Origin: JABFRJ01 sp963847145 | GTDB taxonomy: Bacteria > Pseudomonadota > Alphaproteobacteria > Rhizobiales > Hyphomicrobiaceae | Length of the DNA: 64,000 nt | Reading direction: 5' to 3' | Assembly (NCBI GenBank): GCA_963847145.1 | Contig: CAWJYN010000008.1 | Location: 40,267-104,266, forward strand | Notes under the pieces: generated by a model | Seen by the model: only the letters and a program-made list of their open reading frames with translations | Databases searched by the model: none | What the model was told of the DNA's origin: nothing | Shown: positions 37,150 through 44,915 of the stretch, one piece after another | Position numbering within the stretch: position 1 is the stretch's first letter | Layout: each line of letters begins with the position of its first letter | Made by a program: the position numbers and the translations under genes

Positions 37150-38888
37150 CGCTCAGCAGCCCGACGCGGATCGAGCCCAGGGCTGAACCGAGTGCGCGAC
37201 CCCGTTTGGCACCGCAGACCATGCCGCCTGCGATCACGCGCCAACCGCGCGCAACGCCGAAGGCGGATCATGGTGCCGCCACCGCGGCGCATGCGCCGCG
37301 TGACACGCGCGCTGCGTTCATCGTCGGCGACATGAGCGCGCCGCAGCCACTGCCCTTCTGGGAGAAGTGGTCGCCGATGGTGCTGCTCAAGCTGACGCTG
37401 TTCTTCGTTGGCTGTTTTGGCATGCTGCTGACGGTGCCCAACCCGATGTACAGCGTTGAGCTCAGCGAAGTCACGTACGTGCTCGGGATCCTCGGCATCT
37501 GGCGTTATGGCTGGTGGATGAACCACTTCCTGCGCGCTAAAGTGTTCGGGCGCGTCACCTATCCCAAGAAGCGCGCACAAGCCGAGGCGTTGTGGAATTC
37601 AGGCTGGCGGCCGCGCCACATCCACGTCCAGATGACGACGTTCCGCGAGCATCGCTCCATTTCAGAAGCGGTTTTGCGCGGCCTCTGCCAGCAGATCCGC
37701 GAGGCGGGTGTGCCGGCGACCTTGTGGCTCGGCTCCAGCGAACTGTCCGACGAGAACAAGATCGCCAACCATCTGAAGGTCATTGCCAAGGACCTCGATG
37801 TTACGCTGCGCATCGTGCGGCAGAACCAACCCGGTAAGCGTATCGCCATCGCGCTAATTTTGCGGGCCATGTCGCGTGCGGGTGTCGGCAAAGACGATCT
37901 CGTCGTGTTCATGGATGGTGACTTTGTCATGCATCCGGGGTGCCTCAAGAAATGCTTCCCGCTGTTTGCGCTTGATCCGGAGCTGCACGCACTGACCACC
38001 GACGAGGGCGTCGTGGTGCATGGCCCGTGGTGGATGCAATCGTGGTTGAACATGCGCTTTGCGCAGCGCCGCATCGCCATGCAGAGCCACGCACTCTCCA
38101 ATCGCGTGCTTACCTTGACGGGCCGCATGAGCGTGTTCCGCGCCGACCACATCGTCACTGAAGAGTTCATCCGCCTGCAGGAAGCTGACTTTCTCAATCA
38201 TTGGCTGTGGGGCCAATTCCGCTTCCTGTCGGGCGACGACAAGAGCACCTGGTACGCGCTGCTCTCGAAGGGCGTGAAGATGACCTACGTGCCGGATGCG
38301 TCCGGCACCACGATCGAGGTTGTCGAGGGCTCGGGCTGGACGCGTATGGAGGAAAACCTCCGGCGCTGGTCGGGCAACATGCTGCGCAACGGTCTGCGGG
38401 CGATCAAGCTCGGCCCGACCAAGATGCCGTTCTTCATCTGGTGGTGCGTTGTCGACCAACGGCTCGCCATGTGGACGACGTTGTTCAGCCCGATGCTGGC
38501 TGGCGCGGAAGCGTTGCGCAACGGCCCATCCTATGTCGTGCAGTACATTCTCTATCTCGCCATCACGCGGATGCTGCTCTCGATCGCACTTTTCACGTAC
38601 TCCGAGCGTGTCGATCTCAACTACGTGTGGATCTTGCCGGTCAACCAGAAGCTCAACGCGCAGGTCAAAGTCTACATGCTTTGGCGCTTGTCCAAGCAGC
38701 GTTGGGCCAACCGCGGCAACCAGTCGTCTGGCCAGGGCGGCGATACGCTGCTTGCGAAAGCGCAGACCTTCATGGCGATCTGGCTCACTTGGATCTCGTT
38801 CGGCGGCCTGTTCCTCGGTGTCGTTTATTATGCGGAAATGATGCATCTGCCGAGCGCCGGGTTCGTCATCGCCATGTTCGGCTTTTGA
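37146..38888 (+). CDS. alg8: GT2 glycosyltransferase, Alg8-like polysaccharide synthase
   Basis: 580 residues. After a Pro/Ala-rich cytosolic N-terminus (1-75), two transmembrane helices lie at about 78-97 and 108-126, and more at the C-terminus. The cytoplasmic GT-A domain has FMDGDF (255-260), the acceptor region SGDDKSTWY (362-370) and RRWSGNMLRNG (406-416). The last two are characteristic of Alg8, the processive synthase that polymerises GDP-mannuronic acid across the inner membrane. The Alg44-like gene overlaps by four bases, so they are co-translated. It ends GFVIAMFGF. Other processive GT2 synthases (cellulose, hyaluronan) lack the SGDDKSTWY/RRWSGNMLRNG pair, which makes Alg8 the better call. 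Confidence 0.82.
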   Translation: MTLSSPTRIEPRAEPSARPRLAPQTMPPAITRQPRATPKADHGAATAAHAPRDTRAAFIVGDMSAPQPLPFWEKWSPMVLLKLTLFFVGCFGMLLTVPNPMYSVELSEVTYVLGILGIWRYGWWMNHFLRAKVFGRVTYPKKRAQAEALWNSGWRPRHIHVQMTTFREHRSISEAVLRGLCQQIREAGVPATLWLGSSELSDENKIANHLKVIAKDLDVTLRIVRQNQPGKRIAIALILRAMSRAGVGKDDLVVFMDGDFVMHPGCLKKCFPLFALDPELHALTTDEGVVVHGPWWMQSWLNMRFAQRRIAMQSHALSNRVLTLTGRMSVFRADHIVTEEFIRLQEADFLNHWLWGQFRFLSGDDKSTWYALLSKGVKMTYVPDASGTTIEVVEGSGWTRMEENLRRWSGNMLRNGLRAIKLGPTKMPFFIWWCVVDQRLAMWTTLFSPMLAGAEALRNGPSYVVQYILYLAITRMLLSIALFTYSERVDLNYVWILPVNQKLNAQVKVYMLWRLSKQRWANRGNQSSGQGGDTLLAKAQTFMAIWLTWISFGGLFLGVVYYAEMMHLPSAGFVIAMFGF

Positions 38889-38964
38889 GACGCCTGTCTC
38901 AATGTTCGTCCGTCAGCCGAAGTAACTATACCAGCGATCATATTCTTGACCAACGCGGAGATGC

Positions 38965-39088
38965 GTAGGTTGGGTTAGCCGCACTTCTGCGGCGTAACCC
39001 AACATCCCGGGCACACCATTGAGATTGGCGTCGGCGATGGCGCCGGTTCAGTTGGGTTACGGCGCGAACGGCGCCTAACCCAACCTAC
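38965..39088. repeat. dispersed palindromic repeat, family B (GGGTTA type)
   Basis: GTAGGTTGGGTTAGCCGCAC at the left inverts with GGCGCCTAACCCAACCTAC at the right; an inner GCGGCGTAACCCAAC/GTTGGGTTACGGCGC pair makes a nested hairpin. It lies between the alg8-like and algD-like genes. Confidence 0.85.
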
Positions 39089-39409
39089 AAAGTCGTGTGC
39101 CTGCACCAACATAGGTCAATCGTCACGCGCGGTCGAAAGTGTAAAACAATCAAAAATCTTCGTGCCATTTTTAAATTCGGAAATATTCGAGATAGTTGCA
39201 ATTTGAGGGTTTTGTTTCGCAAAACTCTTATCATTTCCAGGCATCTTCCAGTCATTCGAGAGTGTCCGGGCCGGTCTTCAGGGAGGCCGATCCGGGGCCA
39301 GCGAGAGCCCACAACAGGGACGCGCTGCCAGGTCGCAAGACGGCACGCTCGAAGGCGTCAAATGGCGGTCTGACAGGGTCGCTTTGGGGATTTCGGGAGC
39401 TTACAGAAC
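39089..39409 (+). promoter_or_regulatory. AT-rich upstream region of the algD-like gene
   Basis: About 320 bp without a gene, much richer in A and T than its surroundings from 39110 to 39240. An inverted repeat GTTTTG (39209-39214) and CAAAAC (39220-39225) lies just before a TCTTATCAT stretch that could be a -10 box. It suggests a separate, regulated promoter for algD rather than read-through from alg8. Confidence 0.45.
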
Positions 39410-40834
39410 ATGAATTTGGTGCATGATAACTTCGTTGGCGCTCAGCGCGCTGCGGCGACACTGACGGATGTCCAGAGTGGCAAACCGTCTATTTCCGTGA
39501 TCGGTCTTGGCTACGTTGGCGCCGTCTCGTGCGCGTGCCTCGCCCATCTCGGCTTCAACATGACCGGCGTTGACGTGAGCCTCGAGAAGGTGCGTCTGGT
39601 CAAAGAGGGCCGTTCGCCGATCGTTGAAGAACGGTTGGGTGAACTGCTTGAAGAAGGCGTTCGCCTGGGCCGCATCGATGCAACGCAGAACCTCGTTGCC
39701 GCCGTGCTGGCGACCGATGTGACATTCCTCTCCGTTGGCACGCCGACCGCGCCGGATGGCAGCTGCGATCTGACCTACGTCCGTCAAGCCAGCCGCGCTA
39801 TTGGCCAGGCGCTGGCCATGAAAGATGCCTTCCACGTGGTCGTTCTGCGCTGCTCGGTGCCGCCGGGTACGACGCTCAACTGTGTCGCCGTCGAAGTTGC
39901 CGCCGCTTCGGGCAAAACGCTCGGCCTGGATTTCGGCATTGCTTTCAACCCGGAATTCCTGCGCGAAGGCGTCGCCGTCGCTGATTTCTACGCACCGCCG
40001 AAGACCGTCGTTGGTGCCTCCGACAAGCGCACAGAAGAAATCGTCGCCCGCATCTATGGCGCCGTCGATAAGAAAATCCAGTTCTGCACCATCGCCGCTG
40101 CTGAAATGGTCAAGTACGTCGACAACGTGTGGCATGCAACCAAAGTGGCGTTCGGCAACGAAGTCGGCCGCCTTTGCAAGTCGCTCGACATCGACAGCCA
40201 CGAAGTGATGAACATTTTCGTTACCGACACCAAGCTGAACCTCTCGCCCTACTATCTGAAGCCGGGCTTCGCGTTTGGTGGGTCGTGCCTGCCGAAAGAA
40301 GTGCGCGCGGTTGCGCATCTGGCCGAGCAGCAGAACGTTGATCTGCCGCTCATTCAGTCGCTCGGCGTCACCAACCAGCGCCACATCGTCGAAGCGTCGC
40401 GCCTCGTCGAAGCGCTGATGGAGAGCACCAATGCACAGCGCATCGGCTTCCTCGGCGTTACCTTCAAGCCGGCCACCGACGACCTGCGCGAAAGCCCGAC
40501 GTTGGAATTGATGGCAATGCTCGAAGCCAAGGGCGCCAAGCTCAAGGTTTACGATCCGAACCTGCGGTTCAACGACAACCTCAAGGGCCAGATTGCCTAT
40601 GTCCGTCATGCCTGCCCAAGCCAGGCGCGCGTCATGGACACGATCGAAAACATCTGCATGGCGGACGCCGAAGCGCTCTGCGCCAACTCAGATGTGATCG
40701 TGGTCAGCCACGCCACCGACGAATTCCGCAAGGCTGTTGAAGCCCGCCGTCCCGGCCAGCCGGTGATCGATCTGGCGCGCCTCTACAAGACGCTGCCGGA
40801 CGCGAACAAGGGCTATCAGGGCATCGCTTGGTAA
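39410..40834 (+). CDS. algD: GDP-mannose 6-dehydrogenase (AlgD-like)
   Basis: 474 residues, a four-electron oxidoreductase that turns GDP-mannose into GDP-mannuronic acid, the alginate precursor. The NAD-binding head is SVIGLGYVGAVS (G-x-G-x2-G, residues 32-37); the middle contact helix has AAAEMVKYVDNVWHATKVAF; the catalytic Cys293 stands in FGGSCLPKEVRA, preceded by NLSPYYLKPGFA, a close match to Pseudomonas GMD and unlike UDP-glucose dehydrogenases. The C-terminal NAD/sugar domain is GFLGVTFKPATDDLRESP. GGGAG lies 12 bases before the ATG. Following a separate promoter it pairs with the alg8-like synthase upstream. Confidence 0.88.
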   Translation: MNLVHDNFVGAQRAAATLTDVQSGKPSISVIGLGYVGAVSCACLAHLGFNMTGVDVSLEKVRLVKEGRSPIVEERLGELLEEGVRLGRIDATQNLVAAVLATDVTFLSVGTPTAPDGSCDLTYVRQASRAIGQALAMKDAFHVVVLRCSVPPGTTLNCVAVEVAAASGKTLGLDFGIAFNPEFLREGVAVADFYAPPKTVVGASDKRTEEIVARIYGAVDKKIQFCTIAAAEMVKYVDNVWHATKVAFGNEVGRLCKSLDIDSHEVMNIFVTDTKLNLSPYYLKPGFAFGGSCLPKEVRAVAHLAEQQNVDLPLIQSLGVTNQRHIVEASRLVEALMESTNAQRIGFLGVTFKPATDDLRESPTLELMAMLEAKGAKLKVYDPNLRFNDNLKGQIAYVRHACPSQARVMDTIENICMADAEALCANSDVIVVSHATDEFRKAVEARRPGQPVIDLARLYKTLPDANKGYQGIAW

Positions 40835-41006
40835 GGTGCAAGGTGGTTAAGGGAATGCCCGCAATTTGCGGCAATATCAGCCCCCTCTTGTGGGCATTTC
40901 CTTGAAAATTCGACGGTAAAGTGAAGCTTCGGGTGAGGGCACCAGGCGGTGTCTTCGGTGGGATAAAACATAGAAACGGGAGATGCACCCAAGGGTGCGC
41001 AGCATC

Positions 41007-42563
41007 ATGGCTCTGATTATCGGTACAAACAACGCAGACCAACTCATCGGCCTCGAAGACGGCGACATGATGTTTGGTGGCAAGGGTGGCGACATGATCG
41101 TCGGCCATGCCGGCAAGGGCACCGGCGCTGGCAACGTCCTCGTCGGCGGCACCGGCAACGACCGTCTCATCGCCGGCAACAATGGCGACCTGCTGATCGG
41201 CAACGATGCCGCTAAGTCTGGCGCTGTGGCGCTCGATAAAATGACGATCCATCAGGACGTCAAGGCGCAGTTCCACTTCGATGGCTCGGGCGCCGGCTTC
41301 CACAACACTATCGGCATGTACAGCTACGACAAAGCCGGCAACATCACCTCGACAAAAATCCTGTTTGCTGACGTTTCAGCAGGCGGCGTTGCCAACGGTG
41401 CGAGCGATTTCAGCATGGCTCTGAAGGCTGGCGAGCAGATCGGTTTCTTCGTTGCGCCGGACGCGGCCGGCCAGAGCGACATTCAGGGCATGTTGGCTGA
41501 CGGCGGTTCGTTCCACCTCGTCAACACCTCGAATGGCGCACCGGCCAACGTGTTTGCCGGCCAGCCCATGCAGCTCGCGTTCCACTCGTCGTCCGACCAG
41601 TGGTCAACCGTCCACACGCAGTACTGGACGGACCTGTTCACGACCAACACCAGCGCCAACGTCGATGGCTACCAGCACGCTCAGGTCACGACCGATCCGG
41701 TCACTGGCCAGCTGCACGTCGCCTTTGAAGACCTCATCAACGGTGGCGATCAGAACTTCTACGACGCCAACTTCACCGTCGATATCGGCGTTGCCAACGC
41801 TGTGCAAATGGCCCACGAGCAAAAGGCCGGTAAAGCGGTCGCTGCCAACAACGACATCCTCGATGGCGGCAACGGCAACGACATGATGTTCGGTCTGTCG
41901 GGCAACGATCATATGAACGGCGGCGCTGGTAACGACCGGATGTTCGGCGGTTCAGGCGACGATCTGCTGAATGGCGGCACGGGCGACAACCTCGTCAACG
42001 GCGGCTCCGGCAACGATTATATCTTCGCTGGCGGTGGCAACGACACGGTCATCGGCGGCGCTGGCTACGACACGATCGACTTCTTCAACGCCACCAGCGG
42101 TGTGAAGATCGATCTCAACAAACACAGCATCGCTGGTTTCGGCGAAGGCACCATCTCGGGTGTTGAAGCGGTGCGCGGCAGCGCGTTCAACGACGTGCTA
42201 GCTGGTGACAAGCAGAACAATGCTCTCGACGGTGGCGCCGGCAACGACGTTCTCCGTGGTGGCAAGGGTGCAGACACGCTGTTCGGCGGCGCGGGCGACG
42301 ACACGTTCGTGTGGGGCAAGAACGACATCGGCACCGGCATCGACACCGTCAAGGACTTCGGCAAGGGCGATGTGCTGGATCTGCGCGCGCTGTTCCAAGG
42401 CAGCCAGGCGGCTAATGCTGGCAACGTGAAGATCGTTGACAGCGCTGAGGGCTCGCACCTGTGGGCCAAAGTCGGCGGCAGCTTCCAGGATGTGGCCATG
42501 CTCGAAGGCGTTCACGGCACCAGCGCCGCGGAACTCCTCAAGGCCGGCATGCTGCTGGTTTGA
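41007..42563 (+). CDS. RTX calcium-binding protein with DUF4114 domain
   Basis: 518 residues from the ATG at 41007. It has no N-terminal signal, as expected for a type I-secreted protein. RTX nonapeptides are at the start (GGTGNDRLIAGN) and in a block at about 285-370 and 400-430 (GGNGNDMMFGLSGNDHMNGG, GGAGNDRMFGGSGDDLLNGG), which bind calcium outside the cell. Between them is a DUF4114-type beta domain (about 80-270; GFHNTIGMYSYDK, AFEDLINGGDQNFYDANFTV). No mannuronan epimerase or lyase domain is seen. It lies 172 bp after algD and ends at a terminator, so it may be part of the polysaccharide programme. Confidence 0.85.
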   Translation: MALIIGTNNADQLIGLEDGDMMFGGKGGDMIVGHAGKGTGAGNVLVGGTGNDRLIAGNNGDLLIGNDAAKSGAVALDKMTIHQDVKAQFHFDGSGAGFHNTIGMYSYDKAGNITSTKILFADVSAGGVANGASDFSMALKAGEQIGFFVAPDAAGQSDIQGMLADGGSFHLVNTSNGAPANVFAGQPMQLAFHSSSDQWSTVHTQYWTDLFTTNTSANVDGYQHAQVTTDPVTGQLHVAFEDLINGGDQNFYDANFTVDIGVANAVQMAHEQKAGKAVAANNDILDGGNGNDMMFGLSGNDHMNGGAGNDRMFGGSGDDLLNGGTGDNLVNGGSGNDYIFAGGGNDTVIGGAGYDTIDFFNATSGVKIDLNKHSIAGFGEGTISGVEAVRGSAFNDVLAGDKQNNALDGGAGNDVLRGGKGADTLFGGAGDDTFVWGKNDIGTGIDTVKDFGKGDVLDLRALFQGSQAANAGNVKIVDSAEGSHLWAKVGGSFQDVAMLEGVHGTSAAELLKAGMLLV

Positions 42564-42637
42564 TTTCCTGCAGACATTTTCATGCCACACGATTTCATGT
42601 TCTGGCCGCCCCGAAACGGCCAGCGCATGATCCTGCG

Positions 42638-42673
42638 CCGGACACCTTCCCCGAGGTGTCCGGCGTCTTTGTT
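42638..42673 (+). terminator. strong terminator after the RTX gene
   Basis: GCCGGACACCT (42638-42648) pairs with AGGTGTCCGGC (42655-42665) around a 6-base loop, then GTCTTTGTTT. It ends the RTX transcript 74 bases past the stop. Confidence 0.88.
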
Positions 42674-42685
42674 TCCAGAGCAGGT

Positions 42686-43174
42686 TTAGTCTCGCGCGAG
42701 GCCGATCTGGATGCCTTTGAGCGTGGCGTTCTGTGTCGAGATCGAGACGGTCTGCCGCGAACCAGTGGTCGTTACCGACATCGATCCGTCAAGCCCGCCG
42801 CCGTTGATCGCGAGTGAGATTTGATTGCCGCCAGCGGAGCCGGTGGCGCGGCCGGCGACGTTGAACTGCCGCTCTTCCCAATTGCCGGTCACGCGGCTGC
42901 CGTTGGCCACCAGATTGGCGCGCAACTCCACTTTGCTGCCGCTGCTGGCGCAGCGCAGCGAAATTCCCAACGACGTGCCGCCGCTCTTGTCGCTGTAGTA
43001 GGCTTTGCAGCGCAGCGCTTCCGTGCGTCCGCCTTCAAGCCGCATCTGGCCGGAGCCCGACCAGGAGCCGGAAAAATTGGCAAATGCACCGGCGGCTTCA
43101 GAGGATGTGGTCGCGAGGGGCGCGGAGACCACCCCGATCAGGCACGCCGCTATCAACGTTGCTCGGATTGTCAT
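42686..43174 (-). CDS. secreted beta-rich protein of unknown function
   Basis: 162 residues with a signal peptide (residues 1 to about 27, ending SSEAAG). The mature part alternates short strands (GSWSGSGQMRLEGGRTEALR, GNWEERQFNVAGRATGSAGG, GSMSVTTTGSRQTVSISTQN) and resembles small avidin-like or lipocalin-like envelope proteins; I do not assign a family. It faces the RTX gene on the other strand, and its upstream 150 bp must contain its promoter. Function is unknown. Confidence 0.7.
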   Translation of the reverse strand: MTIRATLIAACLIGVVSAPLATTSSEAAGAFANFSGSWSGSGQMRLEGGRTEALRCKAYYSDKSGGTSLGISLRCASSGSKVELRANLVANGSRVTGNWEERQFNVAGRATGSAGGNQISLAINGGGLDGSMSVTTTGSRQTVSISTQNATLKGIQIGLARD

Positions 43175-43323
43175 GGGCCATGGGCTCCTGTCAGGATTGC
43201 ATCGTGCTTACGCACGACAGAGTGATATCTGTTTTCCTTTAAACAAGACCTGTAGTGCCGCAAATTGCAATTTTAGATTGCCGATATCAACACAAGATAG
43301 CGTTGAGTGCCGCTCAATGCCGT

Positions 43324-44367
43324 TCAGACGTTTTTTGAGAGGCAGGTTCGCAACAGTGCCATATCGGCTGGTAGAGCGGATTGGAACCGCATGGGCTTGC
43401 CGCTGGTGGGGTGCTCGAACGCCAACAGCTCGGCATGCAGAGCTTGGCGATGGAGGCTTTTCAGCGCGGCTTGCGCCTTCGGGCCCAGCTTCGCCTCGCG
43501 GGTCTTGAAGCCGGTGCCGTAGGTCTGGTCGCCCAGCAACGGGTGGCCGATGTGCGCCAGATGAACGCGCACCTGATGCGTGCGGCCGGTTTCCAGGGTG
43601 CAGCGCACGAGCGTCGTCGGGGCGCTTTGCGACGCGTGCTGGAACACCTCCGCTGTTTCGTAGCGCGTCGCGGAAAGCCGGCCGTGTTCCTCCCGGACCA
43701 CGGCCATCCGGGTGCGATCATGTGCTTTGCGTCCGATGAAGGTGGCAATGCGTCCAGCCGACGGCTGCGGCACGCCCCAAACGATGGCCGCATAGCCCCG
43801 TTCCAGACGGCCATCGGCACCGTGCGCTGCGAACTGTTCCGTCAGGCTTTGATGGGCGGCGTCGGTCTTGGCGACCACCAGCAGCCCGCTGGTATCCTTG
43901 TCGAGCCGATGCACAATGCCTGGCCGGCGCACGCCGCCGATGCCCGATAAGCTTGCCCCGCAATGCGCGATCAGGGCGTTGACCAACGTCCCGGTCTGAT
44001 GGCCAGCCGCCGGATGCACCACCAGGCCGGCCGGCTTGTCGATGACGATGACGGTGCGGTCTTCGTGGACAATCGTCAGCGGAATAGCTTCACCCTCGGG
44101 CAGCGCATCGACGGCCTCAGGCACAGTGACCGTGTAGATTTCGTCTGGTTTGACCCTGTGTCCCGGCCCCTCTATCGTGAGACCATCTGCGCGGACGACC
44201 GCGCCGGCACGGATCAAGGTTTGCAGGCGGGCACGCGAAAGCGCAGGCAGGGCGCGGGCGAGCACCAGGTCCAGGCGCTGTCCGCCATCGCCGGTGTCGA
44301 TCGTGACGTGCTCAGTGGCCGCACTGCTGTCGTCTGGCTGATCAGCGTCGTCGGGCAGGGTGCTCAT
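43324..44367 (-). CDS. rluD: RluA-family 23S rRNA pseudouridine synthase (RluD-like)
   Basis: 347 residues from the ATG at 44367 (MSTLPDDADQPDDSS). N-terminal S4 RNA-binding domain (GGQRLDLVLARALPALSRAR, ALSRARLQTLIRAG), then the catalytic domain with IVIDKPAGLVVHPAAGHQTG and the signature GIVHRLDKDTSGLLVVAK carrying the nucleophilic Asp; the NADHH-type C-terminus ends RFQSALPADMALL. It makes pseudouridines in helix 69 of 23S rRNA. The DUF6476 gene starts 24 bp away on the opposite strand, the usual arrangement in this order. Confidence 0.95.
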   Translation of the reverse strand: MSTLPDDADQPDDSSAATEHVTIDTGDGGQRLDLVLARALPALSRARLQTLIRAGAVVRADGLTIEGPGHRVKPDEIYTVTVPEAVDALPEGEAIPLTIVHEDRTVIVIDKPAGLVVHPAAGHQTGTLVNALIAHCGASLSGIGGVRRPGIVHRLDKDTSGLLVVAKTDAAHQSLTEQFAAHGADGRLERGYAAIVWGVPQPSAGRIATFIGRKAHDRTRMAVVREEHGRLSATRYETAEVFQHASQSAPTTLVRCTLETGRTHQVRVHLAHIGHPLLGDQTYGTGFKTREAKLGPKAQAALKSLHRQALHAELLAFEHPTSGKPMRFQSALPADMALLRTCLSKNV

Positions 44368-44391
44368 AGTTTCCGTAAGGTTCGATCCTGC

Positions 44392-44829
44392 ATGTCCTCT
44401 GACACGACGCGCGATGCTTCCCAAGTAGTTTCGGGCAAAGAAGTTTCGGGCAAAGACGTCTCTGGTGCGCCCGTCGCAGGCGCTCTGCTGACCGATGCTC
44501 AGATTGCGTTTTTGCGCCGCGCTGTCATCGTAATGACGGCGTTGCTCGTCGCCGGTGTGGTGTTGCTGATCGGGCGCGTGATCTATCTCGCACGTGGGAC
44601 GGGCGGGCAAGCAGCGAACGCTGGGTTGGTCAATGCGGCTGTCCCGCAGACTTTGTTGCCTGAAGCGCGCTTGACGCTGCCGGCTGGCGCCGAGATCAAA
44701 CAGATGTCGCTCGCCGGCAGCCGCCTCGCGGTCAGTCATACACAGCCGGGAGGTGGCGAGATGATCACCATTCTCGATCTCGCAACCGGCACGGTGGTAA
44801 GCCGCGTCACGGTCGAGCGCAGCAAGTAG
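44392..44829 (+). CDS. DUF6476 family membrane-anchored protein
   Basis: 145 residues from the ATG at 44392. A Ser/Asp/Lys-rich cytosolic start (VSGKEVSGKDVSG), one transmembrane helix at about 43-66 (VIVMTALLVAGVVLLIGRVI) and a periplasmic tail ending MITILDLATGTVVSRVTVER. It matches DUF6476, which lies divergent from rluD in many alphaproteobacteria; function unknown. The hrpB gene follows on the same strand 86 bases later. Confidence 0.8.
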   Translation: MSSDTTRDASQVVSGKEVSGKDVSGAPVAGALLTDAQIAFLRRAVIVMTALLVAGVVLLIGRVIYLARGTGGQAANAGLVNAAVPQTLLPEARLTLPAGAEIKQMSLAGSRLAVSHTQPGGGEMITILDLATGTVVSRVTVERSK

Positions 44830-44915
44830 ACGGCGCGTGCCGGCAGCAAGGGCGGAATGCCGCCCGAAGGATGCGGCTGCTTGCCTCGCTGTCGTGGCCG
44901 TTGCACAGAGCGGCG

